DNA of 64,000 nucleotides from Cronobacter dublinensis subsp. dublinensis LMG 23823. GTDB lineage: Bacteria > Pseudomonadota > Gammaproteobacteria > Enterobacterales > Enterobacteriaceae. The notes below the pieces were generated by a model. The model ran no database searches, was not told where the DNA came from, and saw only the letters and a list, made by a program, of their open reading frames with translations. The translations under genes were made by a program, and so were the position numbers. The stretch's first letter is position 1, and every line of letters starts with the position of its first letter. The DNA is taken from assembly GCF_001277235.1 (NCBI RefSeq), contig NZ_CP012266.1, positions 4,092,001 to 4,156,000 of the forward strand. The letters run 5' to 3'. Of this stretch, positions 45,561 to 53,902 are shown in pieces.

Positions 45561-48266
45561 ATGTTGATACCGTCTAAGTTAAGTCGCCCGGTTCGTCTTG
45601 AACACACTGTGGTTCGTGACCGTCTTCTGGCTAAATTATCCGGCGCTAGCAACTACCGACTGGCGCTTATTACCAGCCCTGCCGGCTACGGCAAAACCAC
45701 GCTGATTTCCCAGTGGGCGGCGGGCAAAACCGAACTGGGATGGTATTCACTGGATGAAGGTGACAACCAGCAGGAGCGCTTCGCCAGTTATCTTATCGCC
45801 GCGGTCCAGCAGGCGACCGGCGGCCACTGCGTCAGCAGCGAAGTCATCGCGCAAAAGCGCCAGTACGCCAGCCTCTCCTCGCTCTTCGCGCAGCTGTTTA
45901 TCGAGCTGGCGGAGTGGCCGCGTCCGCTCTATCTGGTGATTGACGACTACCACCACATTACCAACCCGGTTATCCACGAGGCGATGCGCTTTTTCCTGCG
46001 CCATCAGCCCGATAACCTGACGCTGGTTGTGCTGTCGCGCAACCTGCCGCAGCTCGGCATCGCCAACCTGCGCGTGCGCGAACAGCTGTTGGAAATCGGC
46101 AGTCAGCAGCTCGCCTTTACGCATCAGGAAGCCCGCCAGTTTTTCGACTGCCGCCTGAGCCAGCCGATTGAACCGGCGCAGAGCAGCCGTCTGTGCGATG
46201 ACGTCGCCGGCTGGGCCACAGCGTTGCAGCTTATCGCCCTCTCCGCCCGGCAAAATACCGGCGCGGTGCATCAGTCGGCGCGCCGTCTGGCGGGCATTAA
46301 CGCCAGCCATCTCTCCGACTATCTGGTGGATGAAGTCCTGAACAACGTCGATGCCGACACCCGCCAGTTTCTGCTGAAAAGCGCCCTGCTGCGTTCGATG
46401 AACGACGCGCTGATTGTGCGCGTCACCGGTGAAGAAAACGGCCAGATGCGCCTTGAGGAGATTGAGCGCCAGGGGCTGTTTTTACAGCGCATGGATGACT
46501 CCGGCGAATGGTTCAGCTATCACCCGCTGTTTGGCAATTTCCTGCGCCAGCGCTGCCAGTGGGAGCTGGCGACGGAGCTGCCGGATATCCACCGCGCCGC
46601 GGCGGAAAGCTGGATGGCGCAGGGCTTCCCGAGCGAAGCTATCCATCACGCGCTCGCGGCGGGCGACGCCAATATGCTGCGCGATATTCTTCTGAATCAC
46701 GCCTGGGGGCTGTTCAATCACAGCGAACTGACGTTGCTGGAACAGTCTTTAAAAGCGCTGCCCTGGGAGAGCCTGCTGGCGAACCCGCGCCTCGTACTGT
46801 TGCAGGCGTGGCTGATGCAGAGCCAGCATCGCTACAGCGAAGTGAACACCCTGCTGGCGCGCGCCGAGCAAGAGATGAAAGGCGAAATGGACGAGACGCT
46901 GCACGGCGAATTTAACGCCCTGCGCGCACAGGTCGCCATTAACGACGGCGACCCGGACGAAGCCGAACGCCTGGCGATGGTGGCGCTCGACACGCTGCCG
47001 CTGGCGAATTTCTACAGCCGCATCGTGGCGACATCGGTTCATGGCGAAGTACTGCACTGCAAAGGCGATTTAACCAAATCGCTGTCGGTGATGCAGCAGA
47101 CCGAGCTGATGGCGCGCCGTCACGATGTCTGGCATTACGCGCTCTGGAGCCTTATCCAGCAGAGCGAAATTCTCTTCGCCCAGGGCTTTTTGCAGGCCGC
47201 CTGGGAGACGCAGGAAAAGGCGTTTGTGCTGATCCAGGAACAGCATCTGGAACAGCTGCCGCTGCATGAGTTTTTGCTGCGCATTCGCGCGCAGTTGCTG
47301 TGGGCCTGGGCGCGCCTTGATGAAGCGGAAACCTGCGCGCGCACCGGTATGACGGTGCTGGCAAGCTATCAGCCGCAGCAGCAGTTGCAGTGCCTGGCGC
47401 TACTGGTGCAGTGTTCGCTGGCGCGCGGCGATCTCGACAACGCCCGCAGCCATCTCAATCGCCTTGAAAACCTGCTGGGCAACGGTCATTACCACAGCGA
47501 CTGGGTGTCCAACGCCGATAAAGTGCGGGTGATTTACTGGCAGATGACCGGTGATAAAGCGGCCGCCGCCGCCTGGTTGCGCCAGACGCCGAAACCGGCC
47601 TTCGCCAATAACCACTTTTTGCAAAGCCAGTGGCGCAATATCGCGCGCGTGCAGATCCTGCTTGGCGAGTACGGCCCGGCGGAGATGGTGCTGGAAGAGC
47701 TGAACGAAAACGCCCGCGGCCTGCGCCTGATGAGCGACATCAACCGTAACCTGCTGCTGCTGAACCAGCTTTACTGGAACGCCGGACGTAAAAGTGATGC
47801 CCAGCGGGTCTTAATGGAAGCGCTGACGCTCGCGAACCGCACCGGGTTTATTAGTCATTTTGTCATTGAAGGCGAAGCGATGGCGCAGCAGTTGCGCCAG
47901 CTGTTGCAGCTCAATACGCTGCCGGAAATTGAACAGCATCGCGCCCAGCGCATTTTGCGCGACATTAACCAGCATCATCGCCACAAGTTCGCGCATTTTG
48001 ACGAGAATTTTGTCAACAAGCTGTTGAATCACCCGGAAGTGCCTGAGCTTATCCGCACCAGCCCGCTGACCCAGCGCGAGTGGCAGGTGCTGGGGCTTAT
48101 CTATTCCGGTTACAGCAATGACCAGATAGCCGGCGAGCTCGATGTGGCCGCCACCACCATCAAAACCCATATCCGCAATTTGTATCAAAAGCTCGGCGTG
48201 GCGCATCGTCAGGCCGCCGTGCAACATGCGCAACAGCTGTTGAAAATGATGGGGTATGGGGTTTAA
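45561..48266 (+). CDS. malT: maltose regulon activator MalT
   Basis: STAND-class ATPase activator switched on by maltotriose and ATP. The 901 residues equal E. coli MalT. Walker A is SPAGYGKTT (39-47) and Walker B LYLVIDDYHH; a winged-helix and a TPR-like superhelix that binds maltotriose follow (about 440-800). The C-terminal LuxR-type helix-turn-helix is LTQREWQVLGLIYSGYSNDQ and the recognition helix ATTIKTHIRNLYQKLGV. The rtc genes that follow malT in E. coli are absent. Confidence 0.98.
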   Translation: MLIPSKLSRPVRLEHTVVRDRLLAKLSGASNYRLALITSPAGYGKTTLISQWAAGKTELGWYSLDEGDNQQERFASYLIAAVQQATGGHCVSSEVIAQKRQYASLSSLFAQLFIELAEWPRPLYLVIDDYHHITNPVIHEAMRFFLRHQPDNLTLVVLSRNLPQLGIANLRVREQLLEIGSQQLAFTHQEARQFFDCRLSQPIEPAQSSRLCDDVAGWATALQLIALSARQNTGAVHQSARRLAGINASHLSDYLVDEVLNNVDADTRQFLLKSALLRSMNDALIVRVTGEENGQMRLEEIERQGLFLQRMDDSGEWFSYHPLFGNFLRQRCQWELATELPDIHRAAAESWMAQGFPSEAIHHALAAGDANMLRDILLNHAWGLFNHSELTLLEQSLKALPWESLLANPRLVLLQAWLMQSQHRYSEVNTLLARAEQEMKGEMDETLHGEFNALRAQVAINDGDPDEAERLAMVALDTLPLANFYSRIVATSVHGEVLHCKGDLTKSLSVMQQTELMARRHDVWHYALWSLIQQSEILFAQGFLQAAWETQEKAFVLIQEQHLEQLPLHEFLLRIRAQLLWAWARLDEAETCARTGMTVLASYQPQQQLQCLALLVQCSLARGDLDNARSHLNRLENLLGNGHYHSDWVSNADKVRVIYWQMTGDKAAAAAWLRQTPKPAFANNHFLQSQWRNIARVQILLGEYGPAEMVLEELNENARGLRLMSDINRNLLLLNQLYWNAGRKSDAQRVLMEALTLANRTGFISHFVIEGEAMAQQLRQLLQLNTLPEIEQHRAQRILRDINQHHRHKFAHFDENFVNKLLNHPEVPELIRTSPLTQREWQVLGLIYSGYSNDQIAGELDVAATTIKTHIRNLYQKLGVAHRQAAVQHAQQLLKMMGYGV

Positions 48267-48306
48267 GACGTCGATTTATGCCGACAGCAGGTGGCAGAGG
48301 GTAAAC

Positions 48307-48388
48307 GGTGGGTGCGCTGCGCTTACCCATCGCAGACGTCATTCACACTCATGGTTAATGTAGGGCGGGTAAGCGCAGCGCACCCGCC
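48307..48388. repeat. palindromic MITE-like repeat, copy 2
   Basis: Left arm GGTGGGTGCGCTGCGCTTAC (48307-48326) then CC; right arm 48360-48388 begins GTAGGGCGGGTAAGCGCAGC and ends GCACCCGCC. The arms pair over about 22 bases. The interior holds GCAGACGT as in copy 1 (34001-34077). It sits in the 157-base gap between convergent malT and glpR, where it could also act as their terminator; no other terminator is visible there. Confidence 0.75.
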
Positions 48389-48423
48389 ACCTCACTCACG
48401 GCGTTACCTCACCCTCAACACCA

Positions 48424-49182
48424 TCAGCACAGCTCCAACTGCACCTTGTTGGCGTTAATCACCTGCATAACGCCTGCGGGCGGCAGGATGTCAGTATAGA
48501 CCGCGTCCACAAGGCTGATGCTGCCTAAATTCACCATCGCGTTACGGCCAAACTTCGAGTGATCCACCACTAACATCACGTGCCGCGAGTTCTCGATAAT
48601 CGCGCGCTTGGTGCGCACTTCGTGATAATCAAACTCCAGCAGCGAGCCGTCGCTGTCGATGCCGCTGATGCCCAGAATGCCGAAATCGAGTCGGAACTGA
48701 GAGATAAAATCGAGCGTCGCCTCGCCAATAATTCCGCCGTCGCGGCTTCGCAATTCGCCGCCCGCCAGAATAATGCGGAAATCGTCTTTCACCATCAGCG
48801 TGTTCGCCACGTTCAGGTTATTGGTGACGATACGCAGATTTTCATGGTTTAACAGCGCGTGCGCCACGGCCTCGGGCGTAGTACCAATGTCGATAAACAG
48901 CGTCGCGCCGTTAGGAATTTGGCTGGCGACTTTATGAGCGATACGCTCTTTTTCCGCCGTCTGCGTGGCTTTACGGTCATGCCAGGAGGTGTTGACAGAG
49001 CTTGATGGCAACGCCGCGCCGCCGTGATGGCGCAGGATCATGTTTTGTTCAGCGAGATCGTTGAGATCGCGGCGAATGGTTTGCGGGCTGACGGCGAACT
49101 GCTCCACCAGCTCCTCGGTACTCACATAGCCCTGCTTTTTAACCAGTTCGATAATGGCGTCGTGACGTTGTGTTTGCTTCAC
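48424..49182 (-). CDS. glpR: glycerol-3-phosphate regulon repressor GlpR
   Basis: DeoR-family repressor released by glycerol 3-phosphate. N-terminal helix-turn-helix (YVSTEELVEQFAVSPQTIRR), then the DeoR sugar-phosphate sensor domain (IDIGTTPEAVAHAL, LAGGELRSRDGGIIG). I start at GTG 49182 (codes as MKQTQRHDAII), since AGGAG lies five bases upstream and the 252-residue length then equals E. coli. Unlike E. coli K-12 laboratory lines, which carry a glpR frameshift, this copy is intact. Confidence 0.96.
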   Translation of the reverse strand: MKQTQRHDAIIELVKKQGYVSTEELVEQFAVSPQTIRRDLNDLAEQNMILRHHGGAALPSSSVNTSWHDRKATQTAEKERIAHKVASQIPNGATLFIDIGTTPEAVAHALLNHENLRIVTNNLNVANTLMVKDDFRIILAGGELRSRDGGIIGEATLDFISQFRLDFGILGISGIDSDGSLLEFDYHEVRTKRAIIENSRHVMLVVDHSKFGRNAMVNLGSISLVDAVYTDILPPAGVMQVINANKVQLELC

Positions 49183-49207
49183 ACCCTTCTCCTGACGTGT
49201 TGCCGTA

Positions 49208-50038
49208 TTATTTTCGTTTTCGCGCATGCAGAGTATCCGTCATGGCCATCGCCAGGCCAATCAGCATCCCCGCCACCAGATCGGCGTTCGCCGTCTTGTT
49301 GCCAAACAGGCCCAGCCCGCCGATAGCCAGCCACAGCAGCATAAACACCAGAATGCCGCGCGGCAGATGCAGCCCGCTTTCCGGCTCGCGCTCGCCGCGC
49401 AGCCAGACATAACCGACAAGCGCGTAAACCACGCCGCCGAGGCCGCCGAACCACGGGCCGCCGACCTGATACTGGATAACGCCGCCGACCAGCGCCGTCA
49501 CCAGCGTCAGCGTCAGCAGCTTGCCGCTGCCCGCCATCTTCTCCAGCGGACCGGCAAGATACCACCACCATAGCAGATTGAAGATCAGGCTCAGGAGGGA
49601 AAAGTGCAGCAGTAAGGGGCTGACATAGCGCCAGAGCTGAAATTTGAGAGAGGGATCGAAAGGCCATGCAAGCCAGACGGCGACTTGCGGATAACCGATG
49701 AAGCTCATCGCGAGATACGCCACGATACAGAGCGCCATCATCCCAAGCGTCAGCGGGCCCGCGTGGGCGCGCACCGTCGCCATAAACGGATAAGAGCGGT
49801 AGCGCAGGCCGGCGTTGAGCTGCCCGGTCTGCCAGCTCGCGGAGAGATAGCGCGGATCGCTCGGGTGCGCCAGAAAATAGCTCAGCTCCGCTTTGACTCT
49901 TTCAGCCTGCGATTCATCGGCCAGCCAGACATCCCAGGTGTCGTGCCGCTGAATATCCAGCACAACGCCCTGGGTCGCCATATAGTCAACAAACGCCTGG
50001 GCCAGGCGCGGGTTATCAAACGCGTTAATCATCAACAT
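49208..50038 (-). CDS. glpG: rhomboid GlpG lacking catalytic residues (predicted pseudoprotease)
   Basis: GlpG is the rhomboid intramembrane serine protease of enterobacteria. Starting at 50038 (MLMINAFDNPRLAQAF) the product has 276 residues and aligns without gaps to E. coli GlpG. The N-terminal cytoplasmic domain, six membrane helices, the WR motif (136-137), Asn154, Gly199, Tyr205, Trp236 and GxxxG (257/261) remain. But Ser201 is Gly (GLGGVVYA, codon 49436-49438), His254 is Leu (NADLVAG) and the oxyanion His150 is Ser (LLSLIFN). Serine-protease activity should be absent while the fold is kept. The gene is intact, between glpE and glpR. Confidence 0.93.
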   Translation of the reverse strand: MLMINAFDNPRLAQAFVDYMATQGVVLDIQRHDTWDVWLADESQAERVKAELSYFLAHPSDPRYLSASWQTGQLNAGLRYRSYPFMATVRAHAGPLTLGMMALCIVAYLAMSFIGYPQVAVWLAWPFDPSLKFQLWRYVSPLLLHFSLLSLIFNLLWWWYLAGPLEKMAGSGKLLTLTLVTALVGGVIQYQVGGPWFGGLGGVVYALVGYVWLRGEREPESGLHLPRGILVFMLLWLAIGGLGLFGNKTANADLVAGMLIGLAMAMTDTLHARKRK

Positions 50039-50118
50039 AGATAGCAAGTCGTTCTGTTCAGAAGGGTATCCCCACACAAGGGAAACAGTATACCTGCGAA
50101 CGACGCGGACACCGACGC

Positions 50119-50448
50119 TTAACTCTGCGCGTGCGCCACTTCCGCCGGGAAATGGCGATGCCAGGCGTCGAAACCGCCGTCGACGCTGTAGACTTGCTCA
50201 AAGCCCTGATGAATCAGGTACTGCGCCGCGCCCTTGCTGCTGTTGCCGTGATAGCACATCACCAGCACCGGCACGTCGAAATCCGTCTGCTGCATAAACG
50301 CAGACAGCGTGGCGTTCGTTAAATGAAACGCGCCCGGCGTGTGGCCCATTGCGTAGCTTTGCGGATCGCGAATATCCACCAGCACGGCGCTCCCCTGCTG
50401 CAGTTTCTGGTGCGCTTCTTCGACATTAATACATTCAAACTGATCCAT
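50119..50448 (-). CDS. glpE: thiosulfate sulfurtransferase GlpE
   Basis: Single-domain rhodanese that moves sulfane sulfur from thiosulfate to cyanide or thioredoxin in vitro. The catalytic Cys65 lies in MCYHGNSS. I start at 50448 (MDQFECINVEE), giving 109 residues (E. coli 108). It is first of glpE-glpG-glpR and divergent from glpD. Confidence 0.95.
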   Translation of the reverse strand: MDQFECINVEEAHQKLQQGSAVLVDIRDPQSYAMGHTPGAFHLTNATLSAFMQQTDFDVPVLVMCYHGNSSKGAAQYLIHQGFEQVYSVDGGFDAWHRHFPAEVAHAQS

Positions 50449-50556
50449 GGTGCTCTCTTTCATCGGTAAAGGGGGCGTCTGCCCGACACAACGACGCGCG
50501 GCGCGTGTGTCGATAATAACGTAAGTGTAAGGCTTCCTCCGGCTGTAACGCCATAA

Positions 50557-50572
50557 TGTTATTCACATCACA
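50557..50572. promoter_or_regulatory. CRP site in glpE-glpD region
   Basis: TGTTA-TTCACA-TCACA matches TGTGA-N6-TCACA at nine of ten positions. It lies 100 bases before the glpD start and about 110 before glpE, so it could activate both. Confidence 0.65.
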
Positions 50573-50617
50573 CTGAATTGTTTTTTTGTTGTTATCAAAA
50601 GCGCGTTTGTTTGCTAT

Positions 50618-50656
50618 TATGAGCGATAACGAACATTTATGAGCTTTAACGAAAGT
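50618..50656 (+). promoter_or_regulatory. tandem GlpR operators of glpD
   Basis: ATGAGCGATAACGAACAT (50619-50636) and ATGAGCTTTAACGAAAGT (50639-50656) are two tandem copies related to the GlpR operator half-site ATGTTCG / CGAACAT. They end 17 bases before the glpD start, where bound GlpR would block the promoter or early elongation. Confidence 0.7.
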
Positions 50657-50672
50657 GCGTGAGGGCAGCAGC

Positions 50673-52190
50673 ATGGAAACCAAAGATCTGATTGTGATAG
50701 GTGGGGGCATTAACGGTGCCGGTATCGCGGCAGACGCCGCAGGGCGTGGATTATCTGTGCTGATGCTGGAAGCGCAGGATCTGGCGTGCGCCACCTCTTC
50801 CGCCAGCTCCAAATTGATCCACGGCGGGCTGCGCTACCTGGAACACTACGAGTTCCGCCTGGTGAGCGAGGCGCTGGCCGAGCGCGAGGTGCTGCTGAAA
50901 ATGGCGCCGCACATCGCCTTCCCGATGCGCTTTCGACTGCCGCATCGCCCGCACCTGCGTCCGGCGTGGATGATCCGCACCGGCCTGTTTATGTACGATC
51001 ACCTCGGCAAACGCACCAGCCTGCCGGGCTCTACCGGTTTGCGTTTTGGTTCGGATTCCGTCCTGAAGCCGGAGATCGTGCGCGGTTTCGAATATTCTGA
51101 CTGCTGGGTCGACGACGCTCGCCTGGTACTGGCGAACGCCCAGATGGTCGTTAAAAAGGGCGGCGAAGTGCTGACCCGCACCCGCGCCACCTCTGCCCGC
51201 CGCGAAAACGGCCTGTGGATTGTGGAAGCGGAAGATATCGATACCGGTAAAACTTATACCTGGCAGGCGCGCGGTTTAGTGAACGCCACCGGCCCGTGGG
51301 TGAAAAACTTCTTCGACGACGGCCTGCAGCTGAAATCGCCTTACGGCATTCGCCTCATCAAAGGCAGCCATATTGTGGTGCCGCGCGTGCATACCCAGAA
51401 GCAGGCGTACATTCTGCAAAACGAAGATAAACGCATCGTGTTTGTTATTCCGTGGATGGACGAGTTCTCCATTATCGGCACCACGGATGTCGAGTACAAA
51501 GGCGATCCGAAAGAGGTGGCGATCGACGAGTCGGAAATCAGCTACCTGCTGAAAGTCTACAACGCGCACTTCAAGAAACCGCTGGGCCGCGACGACGTGG
51601 TCTGGACCTATTCCGGCGTGCGTCCGCTGTGCGATGACGAATCCGATTCACCGCAGGCGATCACCCGTGACTACACGCTCGATATCCATGACGATAACGG
51701 CAAAGCGCCGCTGCTGTCGGTTTTCGGCGGTAAGCTCACGACTTATCGCAAGCTCGCCGAGCACGCGATGGAGAAACTGACGCCGTATTATCACAATATC
51801 GGCCAGGCGTGGACCCGTAACGCGGTGCTGCCAGGCGGGGCGTTCCAGGGCGAGCGCGACGATTACGCCGCACAGCTGCGCCGCCGTTATCCGTTCATCA
51901 GCGAGACGCTGGCGCGCCACTATGCCCGCACTTACGGCAGCAACAGCGAGCTTATCCTGGGCGATGCCGCGGACCTGAACGCGCTTGGCGAAAACTTCGG
52001 CCATGAGTTCTACGAAGCGGAGCTGCGCTATTTAGTGGAGCACGAGTGGGTGCGCCGTCTGGATGACGCCATCTGGCGCCGCACGAAAGTCGGAATGTGG
52101 CTGACCGCCGAAGAGCAGTCGCGCGTCGCGCAGTGGCTTGCCGAAAACGTCGGTAAAAAGGCCAACGTCACGCTCTCTCTCGCCTCGTAA
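50673..52190 (+). CDS. glpD: aerobic glycerol-3-phosphate dehydrogenase GlpD
   Basis: Membrane-associated FAD enzyme that oxidises glycerol 3-phosphate to dihydroxyacetone phosphate and passes electrons to ubiquinone. The FAD-binding GGGINGAG is at residues 10-17. Conserved blocks include SSKLIHGGLRYLEHYEFRLV, ATGPWVK, IPWMDEFSIIGTTDVEY and VFGGKLTTYRKLAE. I start at 50673 (METKDLIVIGG), giving 505 residues (E. coli 501). Confidence 0.98.
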   Translation: METKDLIVIGGGINGAGIAADAAGRGLSVLMLEAQDLACATSSASSKLIHGGLRYLEHYEFRLVSEALAEREVLLKMAPHIAFPMRFRLPHRPHLRPAWMIRTGLFMYDHLGKRTSLPGSTGLRFGSDSVLKPEIVRGFEYSDCWVDDARLVLANAQMVVKKGGEVLTRTRATSARRENGLWIVEAEDIDTGKTYTWQARGLVNATGPWVKNFFDDGLQLKSPYGIRLIKGSHIVVPRVHTQKQAYILQNEDKRIVFVIPWMDEFSIIGTTDVEYKGDPKEVAIDESEISYLLKVYNAHFKKPLGRDDVVWTYSGVRPLCDDESDSPQAITRDYTLDIHDDNGKAPLLSVFGGKLTTYRKLAEHAMEKLTPYYHNIGQAWTRNAVLPGGAFQGERDDYAAQLRRRYPFISETLARHYARTYGSNSELILGDAADLNALGENFGHEFYEAELRYLVEHEWVRRLDDAIWRRTKVGMWLTAEEQSRVAQWLAENVGKKANVTLSLAS

Positions 52191-52204
52191 TTCCTCTCTG
52201 TTCT

Positions 52205-52238
52205 GCGGCCGCGCTCCCTCTGCGCGGCCGCCTCTTTT
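52205..52238 (+). terminator. terminator of glpD
   Basis: Perfect 10-bp stem GCGGCCGCGC / GCGCGGCCGC with a 7-base loop, then CTCTTTTCT, 14 bases after the glpD stop. Confidence 0.85.
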
Positions 52239-52335
52239 CTCACGTAATCCCGCCATCATCACGGCATTCTCTCGCTACACTTAACAAAAGCGTATTACTA
52301 TCGGTTATCTCATATGCCTTCAGGGGGAGCCCCGT

Positions 52336-53895
52336 TTGCGCAAGGCAACATTCCGTTCGCCGGATGGCGTGATGCTGGCTTTTTTGCTGTTGATCTCACT
52401 GCTGGTGGCGGCGATCAGCGGCTGGTCGCTGTGGCAATCCTGGCAGCACAGCGTCGAAGAGACAGAGCGGCAGGCGCGCAACCAGTCGATTTCGCTGGCG
52501 CGCCAGGCGGAAGATACCTTTCTTCAGGTGCAACTGACGCTTGATGAGCTGGTACGCCGCTCCGACGACATTTTCCTGCAACCCGCCGAATGGAATGGTC
52601 TGCGCGGCCAGCTCGCCCAGCAACAGCGTCAGCTGCCGCAGCTTCACGGCCTGTTCGTCTATGACGTTAACGGCGACTGGCTCGCCACCTCCGGCAGCTA
52701 TATTCCCGCGAAGGCCAATAACGCCGACCGCGAATATTTTATCTGGCACAGCCAGCATAGCGATGTCGGTATCCGCATCGGCCATGTGCTGCGCAGCCGC
52801 TCTACCGGCGATCTGGTGGTGCCGGTCTCGGTACGCCTGAACAATCGCGAGGGGCGCTTTCGCGGTGTGCTGCTGGCGACAGTGAAGCTCGATTATTTCC
52901 GCCAGTTTTACGGTTATTACGAGATGGGGCCGAGCGATACGCTGGGCATCACGTTTGTAGACAGCACGGTGCTGTACGTGCGCCCGTTCCCGGATTCCTA
53001 CATCAACCGCACCCTCTCCTCCAGCCCGCTCTTTACCCGCATGCTGAAGATAGCCCCAACCGGCGGCGGCGCCTGGAAATCGGCGATTGACGGCGTGCCG
53101 CGCATCTTCGGCTACTCCATGCTGGCGCGCTATCCGCTGGTGGTGTCGGCGGGCTACGACATCAATCAGCTGCGCGCGATCTGGTGGCGCAACAACATTC
53201 CGACCGTAGCGTTGAACGCCGTACTGCTCGGCGTGGTGATGATTTTCGGCGTGCTGGTGTTGCGCCAGATCCGCGCCACGCTGCGCTACCAGAGAGAGCT
53301 CATCGTGCTGCGCGACGACCTGACGCGCTCGAACCATATTTTGCAGGATCTGGCGCTGGTGGATGGCTTAACCGGGCTTGCCAATCGCCGCCAGTTCGAT
53401 ATCTACCTGGAGCAATGCATCACGCGCGCCCGGCGTACTGGCATGCCGCTCTCGCTGGTGATGTGCGATGTCGACTACTTCAAAAACTATAACGACGCCC
53501 TGGGCCATGTGGCGGGCGATGAGTGCCTGACGGCGGTTGGTGAAATTCTGCGTTATCTGCCGCTGCGCAACACCGACCGGGTGGCGCGCTACGGCGGTGA
53601 AGAGTTCGCGATTATTCTGCCGGGCGCGGATACCCATGCCGCGCAGCGGGTGGCGTTACGCGCGCTGGAGGCTGTCCATCACGCACGGCTGGCGCACCCG
53701 GCCACGCCGCTGAAAGACAAAGTGGTGACAATAAGCGCGGGCGCCGCCACGGTTGTGGGAGAAGACGCAGATGCGGAAACGCTGAAAAACCAGGCGGATG
53801 AGGCGCTCTATCAGGCGAAGCGCGCCGGGCGTAACTGCGTGGTGGGCGCGGCGGGCGTCAGTCATATGCTGATGGACGTGCCGTCGCAGGCGTAA
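52336..53895 (+). CDS. membrane sensor diguanylate cyclase (GGEEF)
   Basis: Makes the second messenger c-di-GMP. Order: membrane helix (about 12-33), a periplasmic sensor domain of the Cache type (about 35-285; NADREYFIWHSQHSDVGI is a typical dCache stretch), second helix (about 292-312), short linker and GGDEF domain (about 345-505). The active site is GGEEF at 420-424, and the inhibitory I-site RxxD is RNTD at 411-414, five residues before, so the enzyme looks active and feedback-inhibited. I keep the TTG start at 52336, because AGGGGGAG lies six bases upstream; the first ATG is 12 codons later and would cut into the first helix. E. coli has no such gene between glpD and glgP. Confidence 0.9.
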   Translation: MRKATFRSPDGVMLAFLLLISLLVAAISGWSLWQSWQHSVEETERQARNQSISLARQAEDTFLQVQLTLDELVRRSDDIFLQPAEWNGLRGQLAQQQRQLPQLHGLFVYDVNGDWLATSGSYIPAKANNADREYFIWHSQHSDVGIRIGHVLRSRSTGDLVVPVSVRLNNREGRFRGVLLATVKLDYFRQFYGYYEMGPSDTLGITFVDSTVLYVRPFPDSYINRTLSSSPLFTRMLKIAPTGGGAWKSAIDGVPRIFGYSMLARYPLVVSAGYDINQLRAIWWRNNIPTVALNAVLLGVVMIFGVLVLRQIRATLRYQRELIVLRDDLTRSNHILQDLALVDGLTGLANRRQFDIYLEQCITRARRTGMPLSLVMCDVDYFKNYNDALGHVAGDECLTAVGEILRYLPLRNTDRVARYGGEEFAIILPGADTHAAQRVALRALEAVHHARLAHPATPLKDKVVTISAGAATVVGEDADAETLKNQADEALYQAKRAGRNCVVGAAGVSHMLMDVPSQA

Positions 53896-53902
53896 CGCGC
53901 GC

